From Trissonchulus latispiculum (taxonomy: Eukaryota; Nematoda; Enoplea; Enoplida; Ironidae): DNA of 64,000 nt. Shown one piece after another: positions 20,252-32,669 of the stretch. The stretch spans positions 1 through 64,000 of the forward strand of contig JASAND010013010.1 of assembly GCA_030248195.1 (NCBI GenBank). Direction: 5' to 3'. The position numbers were made by a program, and so were the translations under genes. Every line of letters starts with the position of its first letter. The first letter of the stretch is position 1. The notes beneath the pieces were generated by a model, which saw only the letters and a program-made list of their open reading frames with translations, ran no database searches and had not been told where the DNA came from.

Positions 20252-21035
20252 ATGGCTAACCTATTGAAGAAAGTTTTCAGCTTTGTCCTGTGCTTCACAG
20301 CAATGGAAACTGTTGTAAACGCCGAGATTGAGGCCTACTGCAGTATCTTTCAGCAGCTTGTGCATGGGCACGCCCTTCTGCGCCCGAAGCAGGCAACTCA
20401 ACCGCGAAGGTGCAAAGTAAGAATAAGGGGGATAAGCGCAAGAGGAAGCTACGTCAAAGACTTGATTTGACGGAGCCAGATACCGGCAACCTGGTCAACC
20501 CTCTGACCCTGGTGTCCAGATGGTACACCAGGATCCCTCGACCCGGGATCCCTCAACACGGCCTACTCCGTACTGGCGTCATCATTGCCATAGAGAGGGT
20601 ATCCTCATAGATTGGGCTTCCCCTGTACTATCACTACGGCGTCATCGTTCGTTCTCGTGAGGGCACATTATTGTTGGCGGAGTTATCCTCCAACTACCGG
20701 ATTGAGCTCCGCCCTTTGGAGGATGTGGTTGGGAAGGACCGCTTCTTCATTGACGACCGATGAAGGGTAGAAGCTGGTCCAAGGCGCAGCCCAGGAGAAA
20801 TCCTGTGTTTCCTGGCGCAAATTGTGGGGAAGGAAAGTGACATGACTTAATGGACTTCAACTGCGATCATTTCGCATCTTGGCTGGTGTACAGGGGCGTG
20901 CTGAGCCGACAAGCCGCTACCTTTCCCACCACGGCAAATGTACTGAGCGTCCAGTATCGGCGTTCTGGCAATCCAGTCACTAAGGGATTGCTGTTAAATA
21001 AAATCAATGTGGTGGATCTGTCCTTGGTAGATTAG
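20252..21035 (+). pseudogene. LRAT-domain (H-box/NC-box) secreted protein, damaged copy
   Basis: The ATG at 20252 opens a signal peptide (LLKKVFSFVLCFTAMETVVNA). A donor AAA|GTAAGA at 20417 probably starts a 59-nt intron ending GAG at 20475. The next segment has the H-box (GLPLYYHYGVIVRS), GTLLLAELSSNYRIELRPLED, and the NC-box NCDHFASWL. H-box His and NC-box Cys define the LRAT/HRASLS branch of the NlpC/P60 thiol acyltransferase/hydrolase fold. Three lesions break it: TAG at 20608 in place of Trp, TGA at 20761, and loss of 2 nt near 20841. The intended end is at about 21035 (VVDLSLVD). A reverse copy lies at 42559-43334 and chimeric copies at 57.1-59.6 kb. Confidence 0.75.
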
Positions 21036-21660
21036 AGAAGTGAACGTTTTGGTGAAAACATTGTATTTTGTGTTTGTCTGTTTGTTTGTCAAACTATTTA
21101 CATATTAAATATATATACAGTGAATTGTGTTTGATGTTGTTGCTCAGTGTAGGAAGTCTGTGCAAGTAGAGTAGGGGGTCCATGAATACTTCATTAACAT
21201 TTAACAGTTTAAGAAAAATAGTAGTAATATCTTTATAGTAAATGCACGCCTATTAAGGGCAGGCCCAGATTAACTATGCGATATCAGTGGGCTTTCAGAG
21301 GTAAAGTATAGGTGATATTCTTCGATCCATTTGTCCCTCTGATTAGCTGACCTAATCTTGGTTTGGGTGATATGGACGGATCATGAAACGAAATCACGGC
21401 AGACATTCACAACCCTGACGTATTTCTTTTCGTTGTATGTGATTTTACCTAGTACGTGTCTGAGTGCTCTAAAGCTAAAGCAAAAATATACCCTACCATA
21501 CCTATGTACAATAACTTAACCCTACCTAAAGCATGCACAATACAGACAGAAATGCATGTAAACACATGAATTTTTAAATCTTCTGCTGCCTCGTCGTCTT
21601 CTTTTTGTTCTTCATAAGATATTGATCTCAAATTTTCGAACATTAATACCGTATTCTCGC
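21036..21660. repeat. 3' flank of the LRAT locus, inverted copy at 41590-42540
   Basis: The sequence TGTTGCTCAGTGTAGGAAGTC to AAAATATACCCTACC is repeated in reverse near 41590-42480. It contains the empty site GTAGGGGG at 21171-21178 for the hAT-like insertion at 41966-42422. No gene is recognised. Confidence 0.75.
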
Positions 21661-21679
21661 GCTTAAGGGAACACTCACT

Positions 21680-22667
21680 TTAGGTGGTGATTCCCTTTGG
21701 TCACATAAAGTTTGCACCATTATTACTCATTCATTACGTGGTGTTAAGAAGTCATTTTTATATCAAAATGTAGCTTATCATTTTCTCTTTTTAATGTGTG
21801 CCATGAAACTAATATTGCTTTTCTAAAATATTTTTAACACATTTTAGAAGAAGTATAATCTTCCAGAATTTTTGCAGACTGAAGTAAATTTTTTCGAGAG
21901 ACATCGGTTATATCATTCGATACCTCCATCAAATAGCTGGGGACGATTTTTTATTTATTGTGAAATCGCTATTCGCTATAGAGAAATAAGCTGAAATGTG
22001 TGCGTAACCTGTATTTTGCCTACTTTTTCCAAATTTGTCAAGCGATTACTTTAGCTAGAAAGCAGCAATCGGGGCAACTAAAAAATCGTCCCTGGGTGTA
22101 TTTGTGCAGAACACATTTGTTCAATAGCAGCCCTCCAACTTGCATGATGAATGCTCTACAATCTTTGGAAAAAAATTGGCCGTGTTTTTGCAAAACTACA
22201 CTTTTCATGGTAGCAGCCTACAGGATAGCAGTTGGAAGACGATCATGCGTCGGGTAATTTGTCCCTGTGAGACCTTCAGATCGACGCCCTTAGTTTGAAT
22301 TTACGGCTTGCGTAGTTCAAGAAATGTTGGATTATTTGATTTCTGCAAAAATGACAAGTTTTCGACGCCAAAACAAGAAAATCGGCTATATCTCACGGTA
22401 GAAAAAAGCTTGAAACTTGCTTTAAAAAGCAAAAATGTGAAGCTCAATGAGATCTCTCGAATGAATATAGTCATACCTATATAGCAGCTGCCAAACGTTC
22501 AGAAATTGGGAAAAACCACTCTGACCGGAAATCTCGAATTTTTGAATCGGGATTGCGCGGAGGGTGTTAGAACGCTAAAAGAACTTATTTCGGAAAGTTT
22601 CATCAAATTTCATCTTGATTTACGCCGCCAAATAACAATATGTGCCCAAAAGGAATCACCACCTTAA
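21680..22667 (-). mobile_element. TTAA-flanked element, family B, reverse, near full length
   Basis: The left end TTTAGGTGGTGATTCCCTTT and right end AAGGAATCACCACCTTAA are inverted. The interior is the complement of the 9457-10439 copy. The right TTAA (22664-22667) is shared with the next element, so two elements abut at one target. Confidence 0.8.
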
Positions 22668-22972
22668 GGTACTGGTATCGTTTTGTGCAGTGCTTTTGTG
22701 GTGATTGTTTGAAGCGCCATAACTTTCGCAGTTTTTGGAGTTGAAAAGCGCGTTATACATTGTTTTATAGCTTTTAATTTGTACATTCATATGAGTTTAC
22801 GAAACTAGCAAAATTAGCAACAAAACAGCTAAAATGTTCTGACATACTAACATCCGACAGGCTGGATTCAGACCAAAACTTTTGAACATTGATTTATCAA
22901 AACTGTAGAATCGGCCAAAATTTCTTGTAACTTCGTCTTAACTTAACTTAACTTCGTCTAACGTCTAACTAA
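22664..22972 (-). mobile_element. family C TTAA element, fragment, reverse
   Basis: It begins TTAAGGTACTGGTATCGTTT and matches the complement of the right end of the 1877-2894 element, then stops where the next TTAA element begins. Confidence 0.7.
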
Positions 22973-24363
22973 TTAAGGGGGGGGGCTACGAATTTCACTA
23001 AAAGTTCGATGTTGGAAAAGCTAGCTAGTCTTTTGCCACATAATAGTATTAGGTTTAGTGCAAAATAGTTTAAAGCTTGAAAGAATTCCATGTAGCATAG
23101 CGTCCTGTGGAGCCATCAGAAGTTGGTGTTATCGGTCAAAAGCTCGACATGACACGTACACAAACTTGGCCTCGCCCTGGTCGCTATGTGCAAGGCACGC
23201 TACCAAAATTTTCAGGAATTAGTTCTGACATATAGTGCTATGATATCGTGTAAAATAATCTCTAGACCATTACCTACTTTTCTGTGCGATACGATCAAAG
23301 ATTGCCAAAAATTGGGTGTGGTAGGTCTATACGGGTGGAGGTTAACTAACTTCTAATGAACTGTGGTTTACCAAATGAGCCAAACTTTGCTGCAATTAAT
23401 ACTCCAAGTATCTGTCTTAACTTTGGTATAAATGACGTGATTTCGTTAATCCCTGCGTTCGCAGTGCTGGATTATATTATCGATATTGTCGCTGTTATTT
23501 TGTGCCATTTCGAAGATGTGAGCCAATTACTCCAAAGTACTGTGGCAGAATCGGCTGAAACTTTGCACATTACAGGCCAGTGAGTGTACCAAGATGTGCC
23601 GAAAGCTATGTCACTAAACCTCGCTCCAATGTTTAGAAATGCTAGATTGATTTCTCAAAGTACAGATGGCGATCGCTCCAAAAAGCTCTAAGACAGTTGT
23701 AAGCGCATACTGAACGAAGAAAGCGTCATATCGAAAAACGGATTCAGTAGGTCAAATAACCCCTATAAGCATCTTTTCGGCAAAATCGGAGACAAAAAAT
23801 TTTTTGACCCCATTTTTACTGCGCTTAGCTAGCTTTTCAGGCCTAAAAATAAGGGTTATTTCTTAACAAAAAGTGTGCTAGCACACTAACCAGAAAACCA
23901 AAACCCTTGAAACTCACAGACAGTTCGCCCCTATTAGAGCGTAATATTTGGTAACAAGCTGGGGTAGGCTAGGGGCTGTCAATTTTATTAGATCGAAAAC
24001 GGCGCACGGTCACATTGCAACTTTTTGCCAAATTTCAAACTTTGAGCTGTTATAGCTGAAGAAGGAAGCAACGCTCGAAAGCCGGAATACTTTTAATATT
24101 TAGCACTAGTAACAGTTAACATTTATGGCTAAAAGTTTCAGAATTTGGTCAAACCGTTAATCCACCAGAGCTGAAAAAACCTTTTTGAAAAATCCCATTT
24201 TTCGAATTAAAATTTGTACTTTGGCGTCCTGCCAAAAACGGTGTATATGAGATATATTGTTGCCCACCCTAAACCTTTTTAATTAGATATGTTGGCTAAC
24301 GTTGGGGGAAAAAGTAGGTCTCTCCGACGATGTCGTGCCAACCCGTTCGTAGCCCCCCCTTAA
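22973..24363. mobile_element. TTAA-flanked element with G-run ends (1,391 bp)
   Basis: The left end TTAAGGGGGGGGGCTACGAA and right end TTCGTAGCCCCCCCTTAA are inverted repeats with TTAA on both sides. Only this copy is in the window. A 75-codon frame at 23356-23583 with hydrophobic stretches has no recognised domain. No transposase was seen. Confidence 0.7.
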
Positions 24364-24740
24364 TAGGAAACCATTGGTGAAAAAATATTACTAAAAGTCA
24401 GTGGTTATCCGTTCACGTTCTAGTTGAATGTATGCTGCTAGGTATATCAACTGACTTTTAATACAAAAAATATTGAATCGCAGTCCTGGTACGAAACTCT
24501 ATTTTTATTCCACCGGAGGCGGAATCTTTGTAATGACTAAACCCTAAATCTGAGTATAATTCTAAGGCAGACATAGATCCTACACCAGGTTTAGCATGTA
24601 GCATGTCTTTTTCCTGAATGGGGATGCCATGGATTATCTTTAGTAGTCAGAATTTCGTTTGTCAGAGTTTGACTGAAGCAATTGTCTTCCTAAGAAGATG
24701 GCAAAGTATAGCCACCATTCAACTGTTGAGCCATTTCGAT

Positions 24741-25230
24741 TTAAGGTGGTAGTATCCTTTTGTGCAGTGCTTTTGTGGTCATTTTTTGAAACGCTGTAAC
24801 TTTCGTAGTTTTTGGAGTTGGAAAGCGCATTATACATTGTTTTAAAGCTTATAATTTGTACATTCATATGATCTTACGAAACTAGCAAAATTAGCAACAA
24901 AACAGCTAAAATGTTCTGACATACATCCGACAGGCTGAATTCAGACCAAAACTTTTGAACATTGATTTCTCAAAACTGTAGAATCGGCCAAAATTTTTTC
25001 TTGTGCAATGATATGAAGGACATGTGGGCCGAGGGACATTTTGGATTTGGCTCAACACGTCTCAATACTCCAGAATATCCAGCAAATGTGCTGTGATGCG
25101 AAATTTCGCAACTTTGTATTCAGTTTTCTCGCAACTGTAGAAGTTTCAGCTCAAACCAAGAAAAATGTCCCTCCGTAATCGTAATGGAGGTCCTGTGGTA
25201 GCTCCACCTCTCAGGCGGCCATCCCTTGAC
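24741..25230 (-). mobile_element. family C TTAA element, reverse, about half length
   Basis: TTAAGGTGGTAGTATCCTTT at the left matches the complement of the family C right end. The interior includes the block CCTCGGCCCATATGT-like segment in reverse. The other end fades near 25230 without TTAA. Confidence 0.65.
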
Positions 25231-26139
25231 AATCACGGTAAGTTGACCAATGTGGGAACGCTCAGTTAGTTTAGTATATTCTTACTTATATTTCCGCCTA
25301 CAACTTTCCGCTTAGGATCAATTAGCAAAGTCATAGTTTTTTGCAATTTTCGGTAGGCTTTTAAGCTTAAATTTTTATAGCAGCGAGCTACAGCAAATTG
25401 CTTTATTAAATAGAGCACATCTCGAGTATTCCAACAATGTACAAATCACGATCTAAGGTTTGGTTGGTATCTTGTAATAAGTCACTGAAGTTGACCAACT
25501 CTTATTGAGGGGGATAAAGTTCAATTGATACTTAGCTTATACTGAGCTACCGAAAAGCTGCATCAAAGCATTTCAGAACCGAGTTCCGCGACCTCTAGTC
25601 TACCTACAACGATTCAGCAAACCTGAAAGTAAAAAAGTTTCGGTTCTCCTGTACCCTACCTCCTGGCAAATCGAAAGTTCTGAAGCAAAATGCGTGTCTC
25701 CGCCACTTGTTAAGTTTCCAAAAACTATTAACACGCTATTTATTAAGTATCTTGAATAAATAAGCATTAACCAAGACAGACATAACACCTAGCACATCGT
25801 TGGGTTGGCAAGAGATTCCGAAAATTTCCGTTTATATAAATTGCATTGCTTCTGTATTTGAAGACGTTCTATATCTTACTATAATCAAAAATAATATTTC
25901 TCCTATTCGCAGAAGTAACGCCTTCCTAGCTCCAAAATAATCGATCGAAGTTTATGTCGTCTACAAAAGCAAATGTCTTACGGACCAAATAAGGTTTGGG
26001 AAATGGAGTCAACAATTTAAGAAGAGACACTCTACACTTGCAATCAAAGGCTTAAATACAAAAAGCTCCATAGTACAATTGTCACATATGCTATAACCGG
26101 ATACCGTACAAAAATTGCTCTAGATTCCAGTTGCCGTAA
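25231..26139. other. unassigned sequence
   Basis: I see no gene, RNA or repeat that I can support here. Confidence 0.4.
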
Positions 26140-26832
26140 ATAGAGAAAATAGCGTTGTGTTGGCCTTGTTCAGCGCAATTAGACTGACTTGTTGCACACC
26201 TAAGGTTAGCCATTATTGTGTATCACATGCATTAATGTGTTTGCACACAGATGATATCACCTGCCACGTCAGATTGTGCATGACACAGCGCTAAAATCTG
26301 CCAAGCTTATTTATTTGCCATCTAATAAACCCAAAGTAATTGGACAAAGAAATTTATTTTGAGAAACTTGCAGGAACCAGTTGCAGCAAAACTTTTAGAT
26401 GTCCAAAGTCCAATGGATCCAATTTCGAATGCAGTTTCTACTAGGCTACGTGCTAACATAGAAATAAAGATCTGTAACAAGCACCCATAAAAGATAGCGA
26501 ATTTAATTTAATTGTAGCTGTCTAATTGAACAGCGTAGCTATCTTGACGTTGCTACAAAAATTTGTTTCATGGTGTCGAGATGCAAGAAGTTTTAGATAT
26601 TCTGGTGATTGCTCAACTTAATTCTAAACTTGGGTGGTTCCAGCGTGTAAAGGGGATGGTGGCTCCCTTCATCTATCCTCCATTCTGCACAGGTGTGGCT
26701 TACAGTACAAATTTATTTTTAAACCGACACGTATAGCAGCTAATATTGCAAAGGTGCGAGCATTAGAGATAAAGGAGAAATGTTGCAGAATGCAGAGGAA
26801 CTTGTACATGTTACCAAGAGTACATGTTACCA

Positions 26833-26884
26833 AGAGTACATAATAACTAAGAGTGTGACGCTGTCACACTCTTAATAGTTATCA
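26833..26884. mobile_element. CAAGAGTAC hairpin, right end truncated
   Basis: CAAGAGTACATAATAACTAA followed by GAGTGTGAC and its complement GTCACACTCTTAATAGTTAT forms a hairpin, but the terminal GTACTCTTG is absent. Confidence 0.65.
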
Positions 26885-26984
26885 AGCAAAAACATCATCT
26901 GCACAACTACTCAGTTGTTTCAGTGTGAGTCTGTTGCGAGGTTTAGAGCAACAAGCAATATTTTCTGCAAAAGGCTTATGGTAC

Positions 26985-28324
26985 TAAAGTCTGACCAAAA
27001 AATGTAGAAAGCGAAATTGTTTGCTTTATATCTCGTAAACGCTTCAAGATAACTGCCATAAATAATATATTTTCTGAACCGGAATGATGAGATCTTTCTT
27101 CTCGTGAAAAAATTTTTTTGAAATTTCCCGTGCGATTTCAAAGGGTGCCGCTTTTATATGTCCAGAAGGATTGGTAAATGCTACAACCACGATTTTTTCA
27201 GGAAAATTTTCCCCTTGCCCGAATGTCCTACACACCAAATTTCAGCTTTGTTGGTTGAAAATTGCGTGAGTTATTCCATTTTTTATATTTTCAAAATCCT
27301 TTGATCTTTGCCGCTTTTTCGACTTTGACTGGTTGTTACTCGCCACTCGCTCAACGAAAAAAATTTTTGATTGGATTTTCAGGACCGCCTGGGTGTCCGC
27401 TTTCATCTGATATACGTGGTATTTCAAAATTTGAAAGTCGATTTTTTCGAAAAATACCACTTTTTGACCCAAAATTCCGGCAAAGCGAATCCACCAAAAG
27501 TGAATAAAAATAACACAATCATAAAGTTCATTATGAGCTGAATCCAACGATATAAAGTTTTCGTGGCTACGACTTATATTGCGCCAGCAATGAATTTTTA
27601 AACATTTCCCTTATTTCAAGCTGGTTTTTGGCTTCCTTTGATGTTGCCGCCTAGATTTACCTGAACCAGCGTAAACTAGCAAAAACCAGCTGAAATAAGG
27701 GAAATGTTTAAAAATTCATTGCTGGCGCAATATAAGTCGTAGCCACGAAAACTTTATATCGTTGGATTCAGCTCATAATGAACTTTATGATTATGTTATT
27801 TTTATTCATTTTTGGTGGATTCGCTTTGCCGGAATTTTGGGTCAAAAAGTGGTATTTTTCGAAAAAATCGACTTTCAAATTTTGAAATACCACGTATATC
27901 AGATGAAAGCGGACACCCAGGCGGTCCTGAAAATCCAATCAAAAAATTTTTTCGTTGAGCGAGTGGCGAGTAACAACCAGTCAAAGTCGAAAAAGCGGCA
28001 AAGATCAAAGGATTTTGAAAATCTAAAAAATGGAATAACTCACGCAATTTTCAACCAACAAAGCTGAAATTTGGTGTGTAGGACATTCGGGCAAGGGGAA
28101 AATTTTCCTGAAAAAATCGTAGGTGTAGCATTTACCAATCCTTCTGGACATATAAAAGCGGCACCCTTTGAAATCGCACGGGAAATTTCAAAAAAATTTT
28201 TTCACGAGAAGAAAGATCTCATCATTCCGGTTCAGAAAATATATAATTTATGGCAGTTATCTTGAAGCGTTTACGAGATATAAAGCAAACAATTTCGCTT
28301 TCTACATTTTTTGGTCAGACTTTA
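26985..28324. mobile_element. 1.34-kb foldback element (646-bp arms, 49-bp spacer)
   Basis: The left arm 26985-27630 and right arm 27680-28324 are inverted and nearly identical. They start TAAAGTCTGACC and end GGTCAGACTTTA. The flanks match repeat F sequences without the insert near 6645 and 37530. Each arm has a 101-codon frame (27242-27547 reverse, 27762-28067 forward) rich in basic and aromatic residues, with no recognised domain. The near-identity points to recent formation or active arm correction. A transcript through it would be a long double-stranded hairpin. Confidence 0.85.
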
Positions 28325-30361
28325 GTGGAACATTTTCATAAATTGTAGGCCTGCTGCGCAGCCGAATAATATTTTTGCAAGAACTTGTCTGACTATCAAC
28401 ACAGAGTCTGAAACCTGTCAGACTATATGAGTGAAAATTTAAAATCTCAACACATAAGAGTCATCTTCGAAAATATTCTGTCGTTTGCGAAACGGTTTAA
28501 AATCAAGAATCACATGTTTCTGGTTTTGATGTTTCCTCCTATTCTTCAGCCATCCTTCGCTGCAATCTTATAATGACTGGGCTATTAATCAGAATTAGCT
28601 CAAAAGCAAGCTTTCTTTTCACATTGCTGCATGTCAGCTGCAAGAATCAAAACTTTTGGAACATAGAGCAGATCATTACCGGTTTTGATTTGTAAGAAAA
28701 TAAATCAGAAATACTGGTTTAGCACATATGCTTAATTTACGTTAGGAAACAGTTTTTCTAAAAATTCTATGTACAAATCATATACGGCCCATCTTAAAGC
28801 ACAGAAGAAGTGCATTTATGTAAAAAGTCTATATTTTGCATGGAGTTTGCGTGCAAAAAGGAGGGCTGAGCAAACATAAGAGACCTGCTGCGCTGAGGCG
28901 CAGCAGGAAAAACATGGATTAAATGTCTCTGAAGTGATGGGTCCAAAATAAACCGAAAAAATTCATAATCCGACACGTATAACAGCATTAGAGCTAAAGA
29001 AGAAATGTTGCAGAATGGACTTGTACATACTACATAGAGTACTCATTCAAGTAGTCGCTACAACAAGCAGGAATCCCTCCAAAATATTCATCGAAAGACA
29101 TGCGCATTCTACAAAAGAACATATGTGTAGCTAAAGCCAAATGCGAATGCTTAATCTGGAAACCAATGTTTATATTTGGAACCATTCAAGATACAGCACT
29201 TTTAAACAACAGCTGCAGGGAACATGATACAGGTTTCTCAGACAGACAGACAGTTTACAGACAAAGTTTCTCACAGTCTCCCTCACAAAAATGATTCAAA
29301 TGCAAATGAACCAACTGGCGGAGATGGTATGATCTGGCTCGAACTGGAAGTTTGATGATTACAACTACAGATGATGACAGTACTTAGTGTGCAAATAAAG
29401 AAGAGCAAATACTTTTCTGAATGCCATTATTTAATGAAAGTAGTCCTATATACAGTTTAAGGTGTAGATTCACTGAGTCTGCAAGAATATTTAGATGAAT
29501 TTACTTTGGCAGACAAATACTGTGAAAGTTGTACATTCAGAAATTTTGAACATAATTAGGGAGCGTTTGTGTTATTTTGAAGAAATTTAATAATTCTGTG
29601 TTAGCACTATGACGTTAGATATTCTAACAAGAAAGAAGACCCTGCACCAAGCCACTTAGCAAATGTGTTTTACACAAAAATACCCCGGGACCCTTTTTAG
29701 TTACCCCGATTGCTGCTTTCTAGCTAAAGTGGTAGCTTGCCAAAGTTGGGAAAGTAGGCAAAAATCAGGTTGCGTATACATTTTAGCTAATTTCTCCAAC
29801 TACGAAGAGCGATTTCATATCAACTAAAAAAGTGCCCCAGGTATTTAATAAAGGTATCAAATAATATAGTCAATGTCTCCGGAAAACAATTTAGAAAAAA
29901 TCCAAAAATTGTACTTTTTGTATTTTGTAAATTTTTTCGAAATCCAAAATTAGTTTCGCTGCCCAGGACTCCAATCCCCCCCAGGACCCGATCGTATGTC
30001 GATGTATGACAACTACTCAGTTGGTTCAATGTGCGTCTGTTGCGAACTTCAGCATGTAAGCGTAGCGGGCAAATTTGTTTGAAGTGATGGGTCCAATTTG
30101 TGGGGGTCCGCCGTTTGCTAACAGACATAGTTTTTGCTTTTATAACATGGATTAACATTAGTGTCATCTATCAGTTAACTTATAAATTATGTACTATTGG
30201 TATGCACTGTAGAATTGTGCACACCCTCAGTTGCCATCTCATCCACCAGTGAACTGATCACGCGATTGACTATCACTATAGTAAAAGCAACAGGCTAGAT
30301 AAGACTCTACAAAATCACATGTTTTGCCTCATACATGGTTCTTCATGGCAACAGCACATAA

Positions 30362-30690
30362 AGCCAAGATTATTACAGTAAGCCTAGTCTCAGTTATTAG
30401 AGCAAAAATTATGCTTTGTTCGTTAACGGCTGACCCCCCACAAATTGGACCCATCACTGCAAAGAAATTTAAACGATACGCTTGCATGCTAAGGCTCGAA
30501 AACACGACTTCTCAGTTGTTTCCGCTTGGGTCTGTTGCGAGGTTAGAACACAAACATAGCGCCTAAATTTCTCTCAAGTAATGGGTCCAATTTGTGGAGG
30601 GTGTGTCAGCGGTTAGCGGACAGAGCATAGTGTTTGCTATGATAACAGAAACTAAGCTAAATGTCACACTCTTATATGCACACTTGTTGA
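30362..30690. mobile_element. longer member of the CAAGAGTAC MITE family, ends decayed
   Basis: It has the family's inner inverted blocks, TCTCAGTTATTAGAGCAAAA and TTTGCTATGATAACAGAAAC, with CGTTAACGGCTGACCCCCC opposite GTGTGTCAGCGGTTAGCGG. It includes the central AAACATAGCGC segment. The outer CAAGAGTAC ends are degraded. It lies just downstream of the GPCR exon end. Confidence 0.6.
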
Positions 30691-30800
30691 TAGTGAAATG
30701 ACAGGCAAAGCAGAATAGCGCGAGCGCAGCAAATTTTAATATCAGCAAAAGTTTGAGTGCAAGTACTGAACAAACGGTTATAGTTCAGTGAACATTCTAG

Positions 30801-31657
30801 TCAAGGTTTATCTTTCACTGTATTTTCAGATTTATCATTGAAGGTCGACGGTACCATAACACGCGGTGTATTGGATGCAGCAGCTGAAGTGACTACTGCA
30901 GTGCGCACACAACCAATGGAACTTCCATAGTGTTTATTTTTACAACTAAATTTGCACAGCTCGTAATCATGGAACTTGGGATAGTTGCGAGCGTATACAA
31001 ATAAGTTAACACAAGAACCCAGCGGCACCAACATTTTAACTTCATTGGAAATCTCAAAGTAGTGTAAAATCCCTGGAATACCTACCAATAGGATGGTCAG
31101 GCTTACAACAACGAGACATGTTGCTGTTACCTTTAGTTCACGCTTAAAAGATGTCAACGTGCTGTCTGAAAGTTTGGAAACTGTCGTAAATTTTCTGCAA
31201 AATAGGGACCCAATGGTCAATAAGTATAATACCATGCTTGTGGCACCTCCTGCTGCTAACCATAGTTTTCTAACATTACTTAAAAAAGGTGTAGTCATTT
31301 CTTTGGTTTTACATGTGTAATCGATGTACTTGAACGGGTCAGGACGCTGTAGTACATACGTCACACAGCATGTACAATACACCACTGTAAACAAGTAAGG
31401 AACAGAGATGAGAAAAACGATATATTTCATGGAAGTTCTAATATACACAGTTACCAGTGTTACGGAGAAAAGTCTGTCGAATGCCAAGGCGTTGATCATA
31501 GATATGGAGCTTAAATCTCCAAGCCACTTTAGCAGAGGAAGTACTTGGAGCAAGCATTTCAGAGGCGTTGAACAGTTGTTGGCTCCTGAAGACAATAGTA
31601 TTCGCAATCGAAAAGCTCCGTTTACCAAATAAGAGAGGCCCACTATCCAGTCACTAA
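30801..31657 (-). CDS. Srsx-like seven-transmembrane chemoreceptor, 3' exon
   Basis: The reverse exon follows an acceptor ATCTTGTTTAG at 31658 and is open for about 285 residues to a stop at 30801-30803. It starts in TM2 (VSDWIVGLSYLVNGAF). TM3 ends in the DRY-like ALAFDRLFSVT, and TM4 is KYIVFLISVPYLFTVVY. TM5 follows two Cys in extracellular loop 2, TM6 is TATCLVVVSLTILLVGIPGI and TM7 ends NLFVYARNYPKFHDY. This pattern fits nematode Srsx/rhodopsin-type receptors, which act in chemosensory neurons. TM1 and the start codon must be on an upstream exon that I could not place. No frame break is seen. The ligand is unknown. Confidence 0.75.
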
Positions 31658-32660
31658 CTAAACAAGATTAAATATTGTTATCGATTCACGTTTGAAATGC
31701 TGGCGTTGATCACCTTTCATACCGTGCAAAATAAATTCTCTGGCTGCTTCTTTGACATTTTCTGATGATCAGTCAATGAGTCATTTTAATATAGATGGGC
31801 AAACCTTGAGCTGAAAGGACAAGTGTACTCCATTGATCTGACCATAGTTGTGATCTGTTTATTTACTTTTGATTTTATCACCGTGCATGGCTGTTTTCGC
31901 CATAATCATCAATTTTTTAAACTACATGAAAGATATGACAATATCTGTAGAAAGACAATATCCGTAAAACCCTTCTGACAATTACTGTTAAAATTTTAGC
32001 TTTAACGTCTATTCTTTAATTTGTTCGTCGTCGCAGCCCTTGTAAGAGTTTTGAAAAAAGGAATCCCAATATAAATTGAAGATTGCAGATTTTTAGAGCG
32101 TGTGTAAGTCCGAATCAACTTGTCCGCTTTAGCTGACCGACTACAAAGAGAACCGAAAACCATTTGTGACGCGAATTTATTCAAATACAATAAGAAAAAA
32201 CAGAACTGGGTTTTCAGAAAATGAAATAAAAAAGTTTACAGGCACCAGTTTATCACTCATCAAACACAAACCTTTTTCAAAATTGGGAAAATCCAAATTG
32301 GCGCCAGACTACTGATCCATCAATAATGCACACAAATGATCCTCATAACACTACCTTCTCCCATAAATGCCTCACTCAACTCAACTTAATATGTTGACTA
32401 CGCGCCTTTTATAGTGAGCAATTAGCTAGCAAGCCAGTTTCTCTACACGAAATCTTGCAATCTTGCATTTATTGATTGCATGAATTTTCACTAATTTGAA
32501 TGGAAATCAACTAAAATAATAGAAATATTTCCACACTGGCGCTATTCTAACTTAAATACTCGACAATAGTTTCTGGATTAGTGAACGCTCACACAGCCGT
32601 TAGTGCAGACTGCAGAAGTTTTGAAGGTGCAGTAATTAAAACAGAAGGTTGTATCCATAT
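31658..32660. other. unassigned; may contain the 5' exon of the GPCR
   Basis: This is where a TM1 exon of the receptor should lie if introns are short. I did not find a frame with a start codon and a hydrophobic segment that I trust. Confidence 0.35.
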
Positions 32661-32669
32661 AAACTCGAG

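Larger units (their letters stand above)
26140..30760 (+). repeat. large dispersed repeat block, copy 1
   Basis: Sequence blocks here recur in the same order and orientation at about 36680-40990, for example AGAGAAAATAGCGTTGTG and TACTAGGCTACGTGCTAACA. The block also contains CATGATACAGGTTTCTCAG and the family B fragment at 29665. Part of it (29160-29640) also recurs at about 51590-52080. This copy carries the foldback at 26985-28324 and lacks the GC-rich insertion found in the other copy. No gene is recognised within the shared sequence. Confidence 0.7.

Noticed and set aside
23356..23583. 75-codon hydrophobic ORF in the G-run TTAA element
   Set aside because: No transposase motif, no homologue recognised, and the length is within chance for AT-rich DNA.
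27242..28067. Two 101-codon ORFs as separate genes
   Set aside because: They are the two arms of one palindrome, so their similarity comes from the inverted repeat, not from gene conservation.
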